64,000 nucleotides of DNA. It comes from a virus. A program made the translations under genes and the position numbers. The DNA lies in IMG/VR virus record IMGVR_UViG_3300031823_000002, positions 1 to 64,000 of that record; one strand, given 5' to 3'. Shown here in pieces: positions 30,262 to 38,168 of the stretch; position 1 is the first letter of the stretch; every line of letters starts with the position of its first letter. The notes beneath the pieces are model-generated. The model ran no database searches and had not been told where the DNA came from. It saw nothing but the letters and a program-made list of their open reading frames with translations.

Positions 30262-30872
30262 TCGTATACTCTCCACACTTCGGTCAGGTCGAGCACGAAT
30301 CCTTCAACCGGGCCAGAACCCTCCATCTCGCTCGCTGGTGTGCCTATCGCCGCCGCCCCCGCCGCTGCCGCGATGAAGTAATAACTCTTCCGCCTGTAGG
30401 GGTCGATCAACCAGCCTACCTCGACACCGTTATGGCTCCACTCGTGCATCTTGTCTATCGCCTCTGTCAGCGAGTCCGTAGCTGACATCAGTTCAATAAC
30501 GAAGTTCGGGCAAACGGGTGCAAACTTGCGCAGCGCCTCGCGTGGTACGGTTGCCAGCCGCTCAGCGGTGATGTAGGCAGCGTCCGGCCCCTTCTTTGAT
30601 CCATCAGGCAGGATGAACAGCGTATTGGAGTCGTAGACGCGTCCGCGCTTGTGGGTGTGCCACCATGCGTGTAGCTGATAAATAATCTCTGCGTTCGCCT
30701 CGCTGCTTTCGTTGCCGGATGGCGTCATCATGCGGATCGTACCCTCTTTCGTCACTTCAAAATTCATGTCATCGTAGCGAACGCAAAGCTCGAAAAACTC
30801 GTCATCGCTCAGCGGTGGTGCAAAAGTAATCGTGTGGTTCTCAAACAACAGCGGCTTCTCAAGCTGTGGCAT
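30258..30872 (-). CDS. Uma2-family (DUF820) endonuclease-like protein
   Basis: 204 residues. PLSDDEFFELCVRYDDMNFE, GTIRMMTPSGNESSEAN, GSKKGPDAAYITAERL and FVIELMSATDSL match the Uma2 restriction-nuclease-like fold, with the Asp of GPDAAYI and the Glu of VIELMS as the presumed catalytic pair. Function in vivo is unproven. A second member lies at 35849-36403. Confidence 0.85.
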   Translation of the reverse strand: MPQLEKPLLFENHTITFAPPLSDDEFFELCVRYDDMNFEVTKEGTIRMMTPSGNESSEANAEIIYQLHAWWHTHKRGRVYDSNTLFILPDGSKKGPDAAYITAERLATVPREALRKFAPVCPNFVIELMSATDSLTEAIDKMHEWSHNGVEVGWLIDPYRRKSYYFIAAAAGAAAIGTPASEMEGSGPVEGFVLDLTEVWRVYE

Positions 30873-31527
30873 ACTGCTCCTCCATGCGGCGAAGAATCTT
30901 TGCCACCGTGGTGCCGCGCCACGGCTTGCCAGAGCGGCTCCTGTGGCCCCCGGCGTTGAGGTGCGCTGCGATATGCTTCGCTGTTGACCCGGTGCTGCGC
31001 CACGCCAGAATAAATTTCATAGTGGCGACCTCTTCCGGCTTCTCGCCGAAGGCATGACGACCCTCGCCCTTGCCGTGTTTTAATTTCTTGCGCTGACGGG
31101 CGGCGCGAAGCTTCTGCACGATCATCACGCGATCATACTCGGCTATCGCGCCCATGATCTGGCGCATCAGTTTACGGCTGGGATCATCGCTGCACAGGTC
31201 CGGCTCATACGCTGAGATGAGCGTGAAGCCACGCTTCTGGATATCGGCAAGAATCGTCTCCTGCACCATCAGGTCACGCGCCAGCCGGTCGAGCTTTTCG
31301 ATAATGACGACCGTTACACCGTTCTCTTCCAGCGCTACGAATAGCTCCGCAAGCGCTGGGCGGTCGTCCAGTTCCTTAGTGCCAGAGACGCCCTTCTCCT
31401 GAAAGACCTCGGCGATCTCGTAGCCGTTCCCAGCGGCGTACTTCTCGCAGGCGAGTTGCTGACGATCAAAGCCGTCGCCATCAATTTGGCCCCGGCCAGA
31501 TACACGTAAATAAGCAAAGGCTTTCAT
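30859..31527 (-). CDS. Serine recombinase (resolvase/invertase family)
   Basis: 222 residues. Ser10 in YLRVSGRGQ is the nucleophile; EKLDRLARD and SDDPSRKLMRQIMGAIAEYD complete the catalytic domain. The C-terminal part (ILAWRSTGSTAKHIAAHLNA, SGKPWRGTTVAKIL) is the helix-turn-helix DNA-binding end. It appears complete. In an element with its own tyrosine integrase this may resolve multimers, invert DNA or be a separate mobile unit. Confidence 0.9.
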   Translation of the reverse strand: MKAFAYLRVSGRGQIDGDGFDRQQLACEKYAAGNGYEIAEVFQEKGVSGTKELDDRPALAELFVALEENGVTVVIIEKLDRLARDLMVQETILADIQKRGFTLISAYEPDLCSDDPSRKLMRQIMGAIAEYDRVMIVQKLRAARQRKKLKHGKGEGRHAFGEKPEEVATMKFILAWRSTGSTAKHIAAHLNAGGHRSRSGKPWRGTTVAKILRRMEEQYATA

Positions 31528-31554
31528 TTACCCCTCCCGGTAAGTGATGCAGTT

Positions 31555-31584
31555 ATGTTCGCAGAGTATGCGTACAGTTGTCAA
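31555..31584 (-). promoter_or_regulatory. Promoter and operator of the serine recombinase gene
   Basis: Minus-strand TTGACA at 31579-31584. The adjoining AGTATGCGTACA (31565-31576) recurs at 51986-51997 beside the promoter of a structured RNA. Its place inside the spacer suggests repression. The -10 (GAACAT) is weak. Confidence 0.45.
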
Positions 31585-31596
31585 CGTTGCATGCGT

Positions 31597-31869
31597 TCAT
31601 GCCTGATGCCCTTTGACGTTGATGTCAGCGAAGTGCTGCAAGCGGGCGTCCATCTCTTTACTCTCTAGCTTGTTGGCGTAGAGGCGCAGCAAGTCCACGA
31701 TGTCGGAGCGAGTCCCGTCATCCATCCGCACGCCATTGATCTCGCGAAAGATTTCCGGGAGCCACATGAAGCGGATGGTTCCGTCGCGACCCATGCGCAG
31801 ATAGGCGAGGACCACACCCTCATCGTCCATGGGTTTCATGTATCCGGTCACTGGTGTCTCAGCGTTCAC
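31597..31869 (-). CDS. Hypothetical 90-residue protein
   Basis: VVLAYLRMGRDGTIRFMWLP then a helical end. The N-terminus resembles the first strand of a small alpha/beta fold. No family recognised. Overlaps the upstream gene by 11 bases. Confidence 0.7.
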   Translation of the reverse strand: MNAETPVTGYMKPMDDEGVVLAYLRMGRDGTIRFMWLPEIFREINGVRMDDGTRSDIVDLLRLYANKLESKEMDARLQHFADINVKGHQA

Positions 31870-32338
31870 TTATCACCTCACAGAAAGGGGTTCTGAAGAG
31901 TTCAAAGTCTGAATGGATATTGTCGAGCACAGTGCTGCCATCGTGAGCGAGCGCCGCCTTCGCCACGTCCACCGGGAACGCGACGCCAAAGTAGGCCCGC
32001 CCGAGCTTGTCCCAAGTGCAATCGATTACCTTTCCGTCGTGGTCAAGGTTCCACGCGTGGTGGGCAGGGAAGTCCAGATTGTTAATGTCGGGAACGGCGT
32101 ATCCTTCCACATACCGATAGCCGCGCCTCCGGCTCACCTGTAGCGCGTTGTAGAAGCACTGCCTCGGCATACCGCGCCGGATATCTTTCGGTAGCGGCTT
32201 CGGCTCGTACCAAACGCCGTGCTGCGTCAGGAAGTCGCCGATCCCGGCGTAGTGGTAGCCCTCAGGCACGCCGTTACTGCGACAGTTCTTACTGAGCAAG
32301 GTCAGCCACTCAGTGATCGAGTCTTGCGGGCTTGCCAT
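31859..32338 (-). CDS. Hypothetical protein with a papain-like Cys-His-Asp pattern
   Basis: 159 residues from MASPQDSIT. MPRQCFYNALQVSRRRG, YVEGYAVPDIN, FPAHHAWNLDHDGKVIDCTW place Cys at a helix start, His before a strand and Asp after it, as in papain/transglutaminase-like folds. This is inference from pattern only; the family is known to me as an uncharacterised phage type. Confidence 0.65.
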   Translation of the reverse strand: MASPQDSITEWLTLLSKNCRSNGVPEGYHYAGIGDFLTQHGVWYEPKPLPKDIRRGMPRQCFYNALQVSRRRGYRYVEGYAVPDINNLDFPAHHAWNLDHDGKVIDCTWDKLGRAYFGVAFPVDVAKAALAHDGSTVLDNIHSDFELFRTPFCEVISER

Positions 32339-32504
32339 TCTTCGTTCCCTCTTCCTCTTCGTAGTGAATTCCAGCCAGTTTCTCAAGGCGTTTGATGCGC
32401 TCGTTGAGCAGGTGAAACGCCACATTCCAAGTCTTGTGGATGTAAACCTGCATGACGAGCACGGCCACAGCAATCACCAGATTGATATACACCGGCTTCA
32501 GCAT
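32310..32504 (-). CDS. Small membrane-anchored coiled-coil protein
   Basis: 64 residues. One N-terminal membrane segment (INLVIAVAVLVMQVYI), then an amphipathic helix (LLNERIKRLEKLAGI) and acidic EEEEG. Resembles small phage membrane proteins of lysis-associated type, without further support. Confidence 0.65.
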   Translation of the reverse strand: MLKPVYINLVIAVAVLVMQVYIHKTWNVAFHLLNERIKRLEKLAGIHYEEEEGTKNGKPARLDH

Positions 32505-32784
32505 TCACCCACCGAACTCTTTCTTCGTGCCGACGAGTACATTGCCGACTACGAAGTCCACAATACCAGCACGATTGCCGAACAGGAGAATCGAAGCCTC
32601 CCGGTTGATGGGTTTCTGCTTCATCTTGCCGTCCTCGTCCATAAGCATGAGCTTGCCGTTAGCCATCCGCTGCATTTCGAAGTAGCCGCCAACGTGCTCC
32701 TGTATCTCTGCCAGCGTGAAAGAGTTGCCGCTTATCGGCTTAATCTCTTCCTGTGCGCCGCTTGCTTTTATCAGTGTTGCCCAT
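32505..32784 (-). pseudogene. DUF3846-like gene with a one-base shift at its start
   Basis: The leftward frame ending at 32505 encodes a DUF3846-like protein (TLIKASGAQEEIKPISGN, FTLAEIQEHVGGYFEM, DEDGKMKQKP, FVVGNVLVGTK). The ATG at 32784 follows GGGAGGAATAA but reads MGNTDKSK and stops after 13 codons. Removing one G from the GGG after ATG would give MATLIKAS, the expected family start. Either a sequencing indel or a recent mutation. The body of the gene is intact, so loss is recent. Confidence 0.7.
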
Positions 32785-32798
32785 TTATTCCTCCCGGT

Positions 32799-33053
32799 TT
32801 ATGGGTCTTCTTCGTAGTCAATCAAGGCGATAGTTTCCGTCATGGTATGTCGCCTGCCGCGCTCACGCACAGCCGGAAATTTAATTTCGTGAATATGTGA
32901 CTGTGTGTGTATCTTTTTACCGTTCCACTCTCGCGACCGGCAGTCCTGATTGCGACAGTGCGACGGGAGCGGATTGTCTTCGTATATCGTCCACTCGCGA
33001 CCGCACACGTCGCACTTGCAGCGCTTCGCCGGGACAGTGATGTCGGTGATCAT
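32799..33053 (-). CDS. Zinc-ribbon protein of a repeated family
   Basis: 84 residues. CKCDVCGREW and HCRNQDCRSREWNG: paired knuckles with the Trp-Asn ending. Similar ribbons occur at 33980-34387, 54621-55217 and 58353-58559. Binding partner unknown. Confidence 0.75.
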   Translation of the reverse strand: MITDITVPAKRCKCDVCGREWTIYEDNPLPSHCRNQDCRSREWNGKKIHTQSHIHEIKFPAVRERGRRHTMTETIALIDYEEDP

Positions 33054-33565
33054 CAGCTTTCCAGCATCCTCGCCCGCTTGTCCTCAGGCGGTTCAGACTC
33101 GTGCCCGGACTCCATGAGGTGACACCAGACGCGCTTGTACAGGGAGTCGGTTCGCCACGCATCAAAGACGGCCTTCAGCCCGTGCTGGGAAAGCTGGTGC
33201 TGGATGCGGTCCTGCTCAGGGTCATCCTTGGACCGGCAGTCAAAGAAAGCACAGCCGAAAGGGGAAGTCTCCCAGATGAGGCACTTGCGCTTCTCAAAAT
33301 AAATGCACGAGCCGTCTTCCTTGCTAGCCATGACCAGCGTGGGGATTCTGAAGGTCTCGCCGTCTTTCTTGACGATGGCCCCCGGTGACGCCTCCAGATT
33401 CACCTCGGCCCACTTCAGCGGGTCTTCACCCTCCGGGATCATGCGCTCCAGATCGGCGGGGATGAGAAACCCCGGAAGATACATACAATTCCTGCGGCAG
33501 GTGCGGCAGGAGCAGCCCTCGCCGCGCTCTACGCCGAATTCGATTCTTGTGACAGTCTGTTTCAT
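33053..33565 (-). CDS. YkgJ-related Cys-cluster protein
   Basis: 170 residues from MKQTVTRIEFG. CSCRTCRRNCMYLPGFLIP, then SPGAIV, GSCIYFEKRKCLIWETSPFG and CAFFDCR match the zinc/iron-chelating YkgJ-type Cys arrangement in its longer phage form. Intact, unlike the copy at 6846. Confidence 0.8.
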   Translation of the reverse strand: MKQTVTRIEFGVERGEGCSCRTCRRNCMYLPGFLIPADLERMIPEGEDPLKWAEVNLEASPGAIVKKDGETFRIPTLVMASKEDGSCIYFEKRKCLIWETSPFGCAFFDCRSKDDPEQDRIQHQLSQHGLKAVFDAWRTDSLYKRVWCHLMESGHESEPPEDKRARMLES

Positions 33566-33987
33566 GCTCTCCTGAATGGTCGTTGTACTGCGTTCTTTGC
33601 GGCTGGGACAGGCCGGGGACTCACGCCGTCCCATAGCTGGCGACCCGTCTCCCAGCACAGGCCCATTCTCGTGAAAACCGGTTCTCCGGTGAGGAGTCCC
33701 CAGAGGTGGTACTGATTCGAATAATCGACCAGTTGCGACTCTCGCGGGTATATCTCAACCATCTCCGTCTCCGGCCCAATGATCTCGTTCTTGATCCGCT
33801 GGAAGTCGCGCCAGTCATGCTTCGCTGTTCGCTCGTTGTCGCGGATCGAAAGGTGAATGATGTCCGGCCCGCCCTCGTGCGGGTTCGGGTACTTGCGCAG
33901 GATGACGTGATACCGATTGTTGTGGAATAAAATCCCATTGCCCTCGGGTATCTTTTCAGCCGCAAACGGTCGCCAGCTTTTAGGCAT
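33562..33987 (-). CDS. DUF7694-type protein
   Basis: 141 residues. IHLSIRDNERTAKHDWRDFQ, RIKNEIIGPETEMVEIYPRE and LVDYSNQYHLWGLL follow the pattern I know as DUF7694: charged ND..., DWR, QRIKNE, ELYP and NQYHLW. Function unknown; widespread in phages. Confidence 0.8.
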   Translation of the reverse strand: MPKSWRPFAAEKIPEGNGILFHNNRYHVILRKYPNPHEGGPDIIHLSIRDNERTAKHDWRDFQRIKNEIIGPETEMVEIYPRESQLVDYSNQYHLWGLLTGEPVFTRMGLCWETGRQLWDGVSPRPVPAAKNAVQRPFRRA

Positions 33988-34387
33988 CCACTAACTCCCC
34001 GTTCTTCAGGGCAGACGCGGAGCGTCGCAGCGCAGTCAGTCTCTCAATATGCTCGTCAATTTCAGGCATCAGTTTTTTCAGGTCAGCGCGTTTGTACGTT
34101 TCGTGAACAAGAATCTCCTCGATAATTGCTTTTATACTGGCCAACGTTTCCAGCAGGGCAGCGCTGTTCGGTCCACTGGGAGCGAGAGTGCCGACCTTAA
34201 TCTGCGCCCTCGCGGGGACATTTGAGTTCTTGTTGTTGTAGGGATTCTGGAAGCGGTGGTCTTCACCGTTCCAGCGTCGGCTCTTGCACGACGAGCATCG
34301 CCCCGGCTTCTTCTCGGCGCTCCACTCGTGACCGCACTTGATGCACTTACAGTCAAAGACCCTTTTTGTTCTGAGAGTAATAGGCAC
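33980..34387 (-). CDS. Zinc ribbon fused to a helical domain
   Basis: 135 residues. CKCIKCGHEWSAEKKPGRCS and CKSRRWNG form the N-terminal ribbon (residues 12-40). Residues 75-130 are two helices with a leucine-rich seam, possibly for dimer formation. Confidence 0.75.
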   Translation of the reverse strand: MPITLRTKRVFDCKCIKCGHEWSAEKKPGRCSSCKSRRWNGEDHRFQNPYNNKNSNVPARAQIKVGTLAPSGPNSAALLETLASIKAIIEEILVHETYKRADLKKLMPEIDEHIERLTALRRSASALKNGELVDA

Positions 34388-34408
34388 TGGGGAAAATCTC
34401 TTTCTGTG

Positions 34409-34744
34409 TCAGTTGATCTGCTGCCTATTCTCGCGGAATTGGCGGTGCAGATCGGAAATAAATTTACGCAAGTCGCGCTCCGGGATCATGCCGCCGAACT
34501 TCACGCGGAACGTCTTGACGCTGCGTTGCAACAGGGCGTCCCACTGGCTGGCATCGACGAGGTCGGCGCAGGTTTTGCATGCCGCCCAGTCGGCCTGCGA
34601 ATTGATGTTCAGCTTCTTGCCGTCTGGGTTTTCCACTTGCTGCGTAAAGGTCTTGGCCGGGTAACTGGCGTAGATGGGAGTGCCGGAACAGAAGTCGCAG
34701 ATTGGACCCTCCGCTGGCGCGGTGACGTAGACCTCCTGCTTCAT
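34409..34744 (-). CDS. Cys-rich protein of the CDFC/WAAC family
   Basis: 111 residues. ICDFCSG near residue 16 and WAACKTCADLVDASQWDALL near 55, then a basic helix. Same order as the proteins at 6175 and 56113. Probably zinc-bound. Confidence 0.78.
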   Translation of the reverse strand: MKQEVYVTAPAEGPICDFCSGTPIYASYPAKTFTQQVENPDGKKLNINSQADWAACKTCADLVDASQWDALLQRSVKTFRVKFGGMIPERDLRKFISDLHRQFRENRQQIN

Positions 34745-35610
34745 GCCTGAATCGCTTCCCAGAAGCCCTCACCGTAAGTGGTTTTACCGTCCTGAGAGTG
34801 GAAGACAAGCCTGTCGCCGCCCTCGCAGACGCGCACTTCTTTCTTTTGCGCGATGGCTTCAACGGCTCGCCGCATAGCCTCTTCGACGGCGATCTGCTCG
34901 TCCTCGTACTCGATGACCTTGGCGAAGTATTGGCATCCGCTGTGCAGTCCGTCATCGCCGAAGATGTACAACGCCCACGGACCTTCGCTGTCCTCGGTGT
35001 ACTGAAGCTCAGTCAATTCGTGGACGATGCTCACCCGATCCGGGGTCGCCATAGCCGGGTGGCCCGCCACGGCGCGAAGGAAGTCGTCCTGCTTGCGCTG
35101 GCGAGCACTGATGAGTGCATCCATCTGATGAATCGCTTCGCGCAGGGCGGCATAGTTCTCGTCGTCAGCGATCTCCAGCAGCGTCGTGCGATGCTCGTTG
35201 AAAAATTCGGACGCCTCATTCGCAAACGCCACCGTGGCAGCTTCAAGCTCCTGCACAGCGGTGTTTACGCGCTTGGCACCTTCCGGGGTCGTCAAGCCTC
35301 GGGGTGTGAGGTCGATTGTCTGTTGATTGGCCAGCGCGTAGCGGGGCGTGAAGACATCCTCGGTCAGCTTGCCGGTCTGGCGGTTGATGGCTTTACGGAT
35401 GCCGTAAACGTCATGCGAAAAGTCCTGCATGGGAGCCGCCAGCAGCCCCGCGAAGTCCAGCGGGCATCCATTGGCGTGGCAGGCGGTCAGGTCCATAATC
35501 AGGGTGCGTGGCTCGTCGGGATAGCCCGTAAGGTCGCGCATGGCCCGGTCTACAACCTGCATGAGGAGATCGTGTTCCTGCTCCGTGATTTCCCAGTTGG
35601 TGGTCGTCAT
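34741..35610 (-). CDS. Two-part protein with an N-terminal DUF6874-like domain
   Basis: 289 residues. Residues 1-100 (ITEQEHDLLMQVVDRAM, LIMDLTACHANGCPLDFAGL, DFSHDVYGIRKAINRQTGKL) match the phage DUF6874 pattern. Residues 115-180 are helical. The last 90 form an alpha/beta part including WALYIFGDDGLHSGCQYFA. It could be a fusion of two small phage genes. Confidence 0.75.
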   Translation of the reverse strand: MTTTNWEITEQEHDLLMQVVDRAMRDLTGYPDEPRTLIMDLTACHANGCPLDFAGLLAAPMQDFSHDVYGIRKAINRQTGKLTEDVFTPRYALANQQTIDLTPRGLTTPEGAKRVNTAVQELEAATVAFANEASEFFNEHRTTLLEIADDENYAALREAIHQMDALISARQRKQDDFLRAVAGHPAMATPDRVSIVHELTELQYTEDSEGPWALYIFGDDGLHSGCQYFAKVIEYEDEQIAVEEAMRRAVEAIAQKKEVRVCEGGDRLVFHSQDGKTTYGEGFWEAIQA

Positions 35611-35639
35611 TTATTTTCTTCCCTCTCCTGTAAACCTGT

Positions 35640-35843
35640 TTACGTGTTGAACTTCTCGCGCCTCGGGCGCTTGGTGATCGGCTGCGCGTTTCCGCAACTG
35701 CCGCAAACGTTGTAGCGGAGTCCCGGCATGCCGCCGACTTCCGAACCGTCCCGCTGGGTCAGCGCCATCTGGCCGCACTTGCGGCAGCGCAGATTGCGTG
35801 TCTGGTTGCTGACTCGTATTGCCTCTCTCTGATCGTCATCCAT
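35640..35843 (-). CDS. Zinc-ribbon protein, 67 residues
   Basis: LRCRKCGQMA and NVCGSCGNAQP give the two knuckles; the end KRPRREKF is basic. Small nucleic-acid-binding protein candidate. Confidence 0.72.
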   Translation of the reverse strand: MDDDQREAIRVSNQTRNLRCRKCGQMALTQRDGSEVGGMPGLRYNVCGSCGNAQPITKRPRREKFNT

Positions 35844-35848
35844 ATTGC

Positions 35849-36403
35849 TTAGCCCTGAGCTAGCGCGGTAATCTCAGCCATCATGAAGTCGATGCCCGTG
35901 AAGACTTTTCTCGCCTCGGTTTCGTATAGAAAGCGCTCTGTAGGAACCAGCACGCCGTCAATGTAGCGTTGCCATACTCCCTTATCCGGGTCCACGAACC
36001 AGATGTGCGGTATCTCTGCCTCGTCATATTCAGCGAACTTGCGACGGATGCGCCTCATAGATTCATCGGGGCTGAGTATCTCAAATACGGCCAGCGGCGT
36101 TGCGGTGACAATCTTCCCCTTGGCTCTTTCTTTGGTAGCGTCGAGAATGGTAACGTCGGGAACCCGGTGCATGCCGGGGCGCAGCCGCACGCGCACCTCG
36201 GGCAGGCTTTCGATGGCCCACTCTCTTTTGTGCTGCGCAAACCAGAGCATAATGGCTTGCTGCCATCTACTGTGTTCAATCGTTCCCACTGGCCTCTCCT
36301 CAACAATCCCATCGGTAAATTCTGCATCTGGCTCAAAGCTGAAATGGTTGAGGTACTCTTCCTCGGTCATCATCATTGGCGGATGCTGATATGCGGTTGC
36401 CAT
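35849..36403 (-). CDS. Uma2-family (DUF820) protein
   Basis: 184 residues from MATAYQHP. MTEEEYLNHFSFEPDAEFTD, GIVEERPVG, MHRVPDVTIL and AVFEILSPDESM match Uma2, with RVPDV and FEILS carrying the presumed catalytic Asp and Glu. More typical of the family than the 30258 copy. Starts with a TAATG overlap. Confidence 0.88.
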   Translation of the reverse strand: MATAYQHPPMMMTEEEYLNHFSFEPDAEFTDGIVEERPVGTIEHSRWQQAIMLWFAQHKREWAIESLPEVRVRLRPGMHRVPDVTILDATKERAKGKIVTATPLAVFEILSPDESMRRIRRKFAEYDEAEIPHIWFVDPDKGVWQRYIDGVLVPTERFLYETEARKVFTGIDFMMAEITALAQG

Positions 36404-36801
36404 TAGGACTCCTTCTGTCCGTTCTCCTGTGGGCTTGTCCGAAAGAGAAACGCCCAGCCCTCTTCGGCGTCGAAGCTGCCCAGACGGTTGCCCTGCGCGT
36501 CGTACCACGTCCGGCGCTGCTCGTCGTTTTCCTTCTGGCTCTTCCAGCCTCGCGCCGCGACGGCCTCGTGCAGCGTCTGGCCTTGGGCCATGTTCTTCTT
36601 AATCCAGAACGGATCGTAGGCAAACGGGATGTCGTAGCAGAGCTTCCCGGTCACCTGATTGTGGAACGTGGTCGCGTTGGCTTTCTCCAGCGGGTAGCGC
36701 GACAGGATTCCCTTGTTGACTTCGTTGACTTCGATGTATAGATCGGCCTCGTGATCGGCGATATAGCCGCCTGTCGCTTTTACTTCTTCGTAGAGACTCA
36801 T
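36403..36801 (-). CDS. Hypothetical 132-residue protein
   Basis: TGGYIADHEADLYIEVNEVN near the N-terminus, then AYDPFWIKKNMAQGQTLHEA, with many aromatic residues in the second half. No family recognised. ATG overlaps the stop of the membrane micro-protein upstream. Confidence 0.72.
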   Translation of the reverse strand: MSLYEEVKATGGYIADHEADLYIEVNEVNKGILSRYPLEKANATTFHNQVTGKLCYDIPFAYDPFWIKKNMAQGQTLHEAVAARGWKSQKENDEQRRTWYDAQGNRLGSFDAEEGWAFLFRTSPQENGQKES

Positions 36802-36950
36802 TAGCTGCCGACTCTCTCGCGGCGCAGGTCGGCCTCGATGTTGAGTAACCGGGTGTCGGTGCGGCTCTGCCCAAGCTGGTCAAGCAAAATGCCCACGAGG
36901 ACTAGGAAGCTGGGAATGCCGATGGCAAGAAAAAGTTGCGAGTTGGTCAT
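36801..36950 (-). CDS. Small membrane-anchored protein, 49 residues
   Basis: N-terminal membrane segment (LFLAIGIPSFLVLVGILL), then a charged amphipathic helix (LLNIEADLRRERVGS). GGGAGGAGAGAA lies upstream and TAATG links it to the next gene. Confidence 0.7.
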   Translation of the reverse strand: MTNSQLFLAIGIPSFLVLVGILLDQLGQSRTDTRLLNIEADLRRERVGS

Positions 36951-36995
36951 GCGTGTTCTCTCCTCCCAGAGATTGGTTTAGGTATGTGTTCGTCT

Positions 36996-37439
36996 TTAGT
37001 CAATTTCGCCGCCTGCCTCGATTGGCCCGCAAATTTTAATTCGCAGCACATGCCATTCTTCCGGCGTCATGCAGTCCAGCGGGTGATGGCCGACGGTCAT
37101 TGCTGAAAGCTTGTAGGCGATAGCGGATGCGTGGCGGTAGTCTTCGCGGGAGTAAAATGCCTGCACCTCGCGCTCGCGCCTGTCGCGCTCTGCCTGCTTT
37201 TGATTGAACTCGGCGATCATGTCCGGGGTTGCGACGATGTAGTGGCTGGCACCGTGCAGTCCCGGCTCGCGGCCAGTGCCTTTCTCGATCCGCTGACTGC
37301 CCATGAAAATGAATTTAGGTGTGACCTTGGTGACCCCGCGCAGGGTGCCCGTCCACTTGGACTCGTTCTCGCGATGGTCAACTCTCATCGGCGCAAGCTG
37401 GTCGCCGACCTGTACGTCCTGAAGGCTGTGTTTCGCCAT
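36996..37439 (-). CDS. Hypothetical 147-residue beta-rich protein
   Basis: Start MAKHSLQDVQVGDQLAPMRV resembles a small barrel; a helix (NQKQAERDRREREVQAFYSR) and the end follow. First gene after the promoter at 37470-37499, with GGGAGGGGTA as ribosome site. Confidence 0.72.
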   Translation of the reverse strand: MAKHSLQDVQVGDQLAPMRVDHRENESKWTGTLRGVTKVTPKFIFMGSQRIEKGTGREPGLHGASHYIVATPDMIAEFNQKQAERDRREREVQAFYSREDYRHASAIAYKLSAMTVGHHPLDCMTPEEWHVLRIKICGPIEAGGEID

Positions 37440-37469
37440 TACCCCTCCCGGTAAATTAACTGAAATCAC

Positions 37470-37499
37470 AGTACAGCATGCTCGGCACCGCAGTGTCAA
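37470..37499 (-). promoter_or_regulatory. TTGACAC-family promoter
   Basis: Minus-strand TTGACA (37494-37499), 18-base spacer, TGTACT (37470-37475). The spacer starts CTGCGGTGCCGAG, matching the promoters at 42336, 42448 and 44282. Confidence 0.7.
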
Positions 37500-37505
37500 G
37501 TAGTG

Positions 37506-37715
37506 TCAGGCTTGCTCCTGACCGGGGGTCTTCCATCCCGGCTGGCTGCGAATTTCAAGTACCTGCTCAATGGTGAGGTTTTCGGCGTCCCAGTTCTTCG
37601 CTGCGCAGTACGCGATTGCGAATTCACCGCGTCTGCGCAGGAAGTCGTGTTCTTGCTGCGTACCGCCTGCGACAGTGACCCCGAAGGGGAGTTTGGTCGT
37701 GAGCTTTTCGGTCAT
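37506..37715 (-). CDS. Hypothetical 69-residue protein
   Basis: Helical middle (EHDFLRRRGEFAIAYCAAKN). Typical short phage protein with no known domain. The leader element lies just upstream. Confidence 0.68.
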   Translation of the reverse strand: MTEKLTTKLPFGVTVAGGTQQEHDFLRRRGEFAIAYCAAKNWDAENLTIEQVLEIRSQPGWKTPGQEQA

Positions 37716-37739
37716 CAGGGCTTCTCCTGTAAACAGGTT

Positions 37740-37901
37740 TTAGGTTGTGACGAGGTCGGCGTCGAGCAGGGTAAGCATGGACTCCGCCTCGGTTTTTACA
37801 TCCGGCGTGATCTGCGCCTTGAAGTATTCCAGCCGCCGCTTGTCTCTTGCGATATGCGGCAACTCTTCAGGGCGGCAGTGCAGCAGGAGGAATGAGCGCA
37901 T
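37740..37901 (-). CDS. Hypothetical 53-residue protein or shifted 3' part of the upstream gene
   Basis: MRSFLLLHCRPEELPHIARD onward is protein-like and ends LLDADLVTT. The frame directly upstream (IRQHMRSF) is open toward the gene at 38167, and that gene's own ending looks like an out-of-frame read (STCAHSSCCTAALKS). One gene split by an indel near 37920 is as likely as two overlapping genes. Confidence 0.55.
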   Translation of the reverse strand: MRSFLLLHCRPEELPHIARDKRRLEYFKAQITPDVKTEAESMLTLLDADLVTT

Positions 37902-38167
37902 GTGCTGCCGGATGTGTCGGTGTCGTTGTCGGGCAGGGAAATATGCATCACGTCGAAACGAAACTCATACTCCTGCCCGTTGGAGAGCGTGACCCAGACA
38001 TCGGTCTTGTCGTAGCCACCATGTTCAGGTGCGGTCTGCGCGATCTCGCGGAGCCATTGATTGCCCCACTCCTCGGCGTTGTCGCCCGAGTAGGTAACCT
38101 TGACCATCGTGTAGTGGCTGGTCAGCCCCTCGGCTCGCTCTATAACTACTTTCTGAATGCTGCGCAA
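37796..38167 (-). CDS. Hypothetical protein, probably frameshifted near its end
   Basis: TTG start at 38167 after AAGGAG. The first 85 residues (VVIERAEGLTSHYTMVKVTY, TDVWVTLSNGQEYEFRFDVM, HISLPDNDTDT) read as a good alpha/beta protein. The last 35 are Ser/Cys/Arg-rich and overlap the next frame. The true product may continue into the 37740 frame. Confidence 0.55.
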   Translation of the reverse strand: MRSIQKVVIERAEGLTSHYTMVKVTYSGDNAEEWGNQWLREIAQTAPEHGGYDKTDVWVTLSNGQEYEFRFDVMHISLPDNDTDTSGSTCAHSSCCTAALKSCRISQETSGGWNTSRRRSRRM

Positions 38168-38168
38168 A

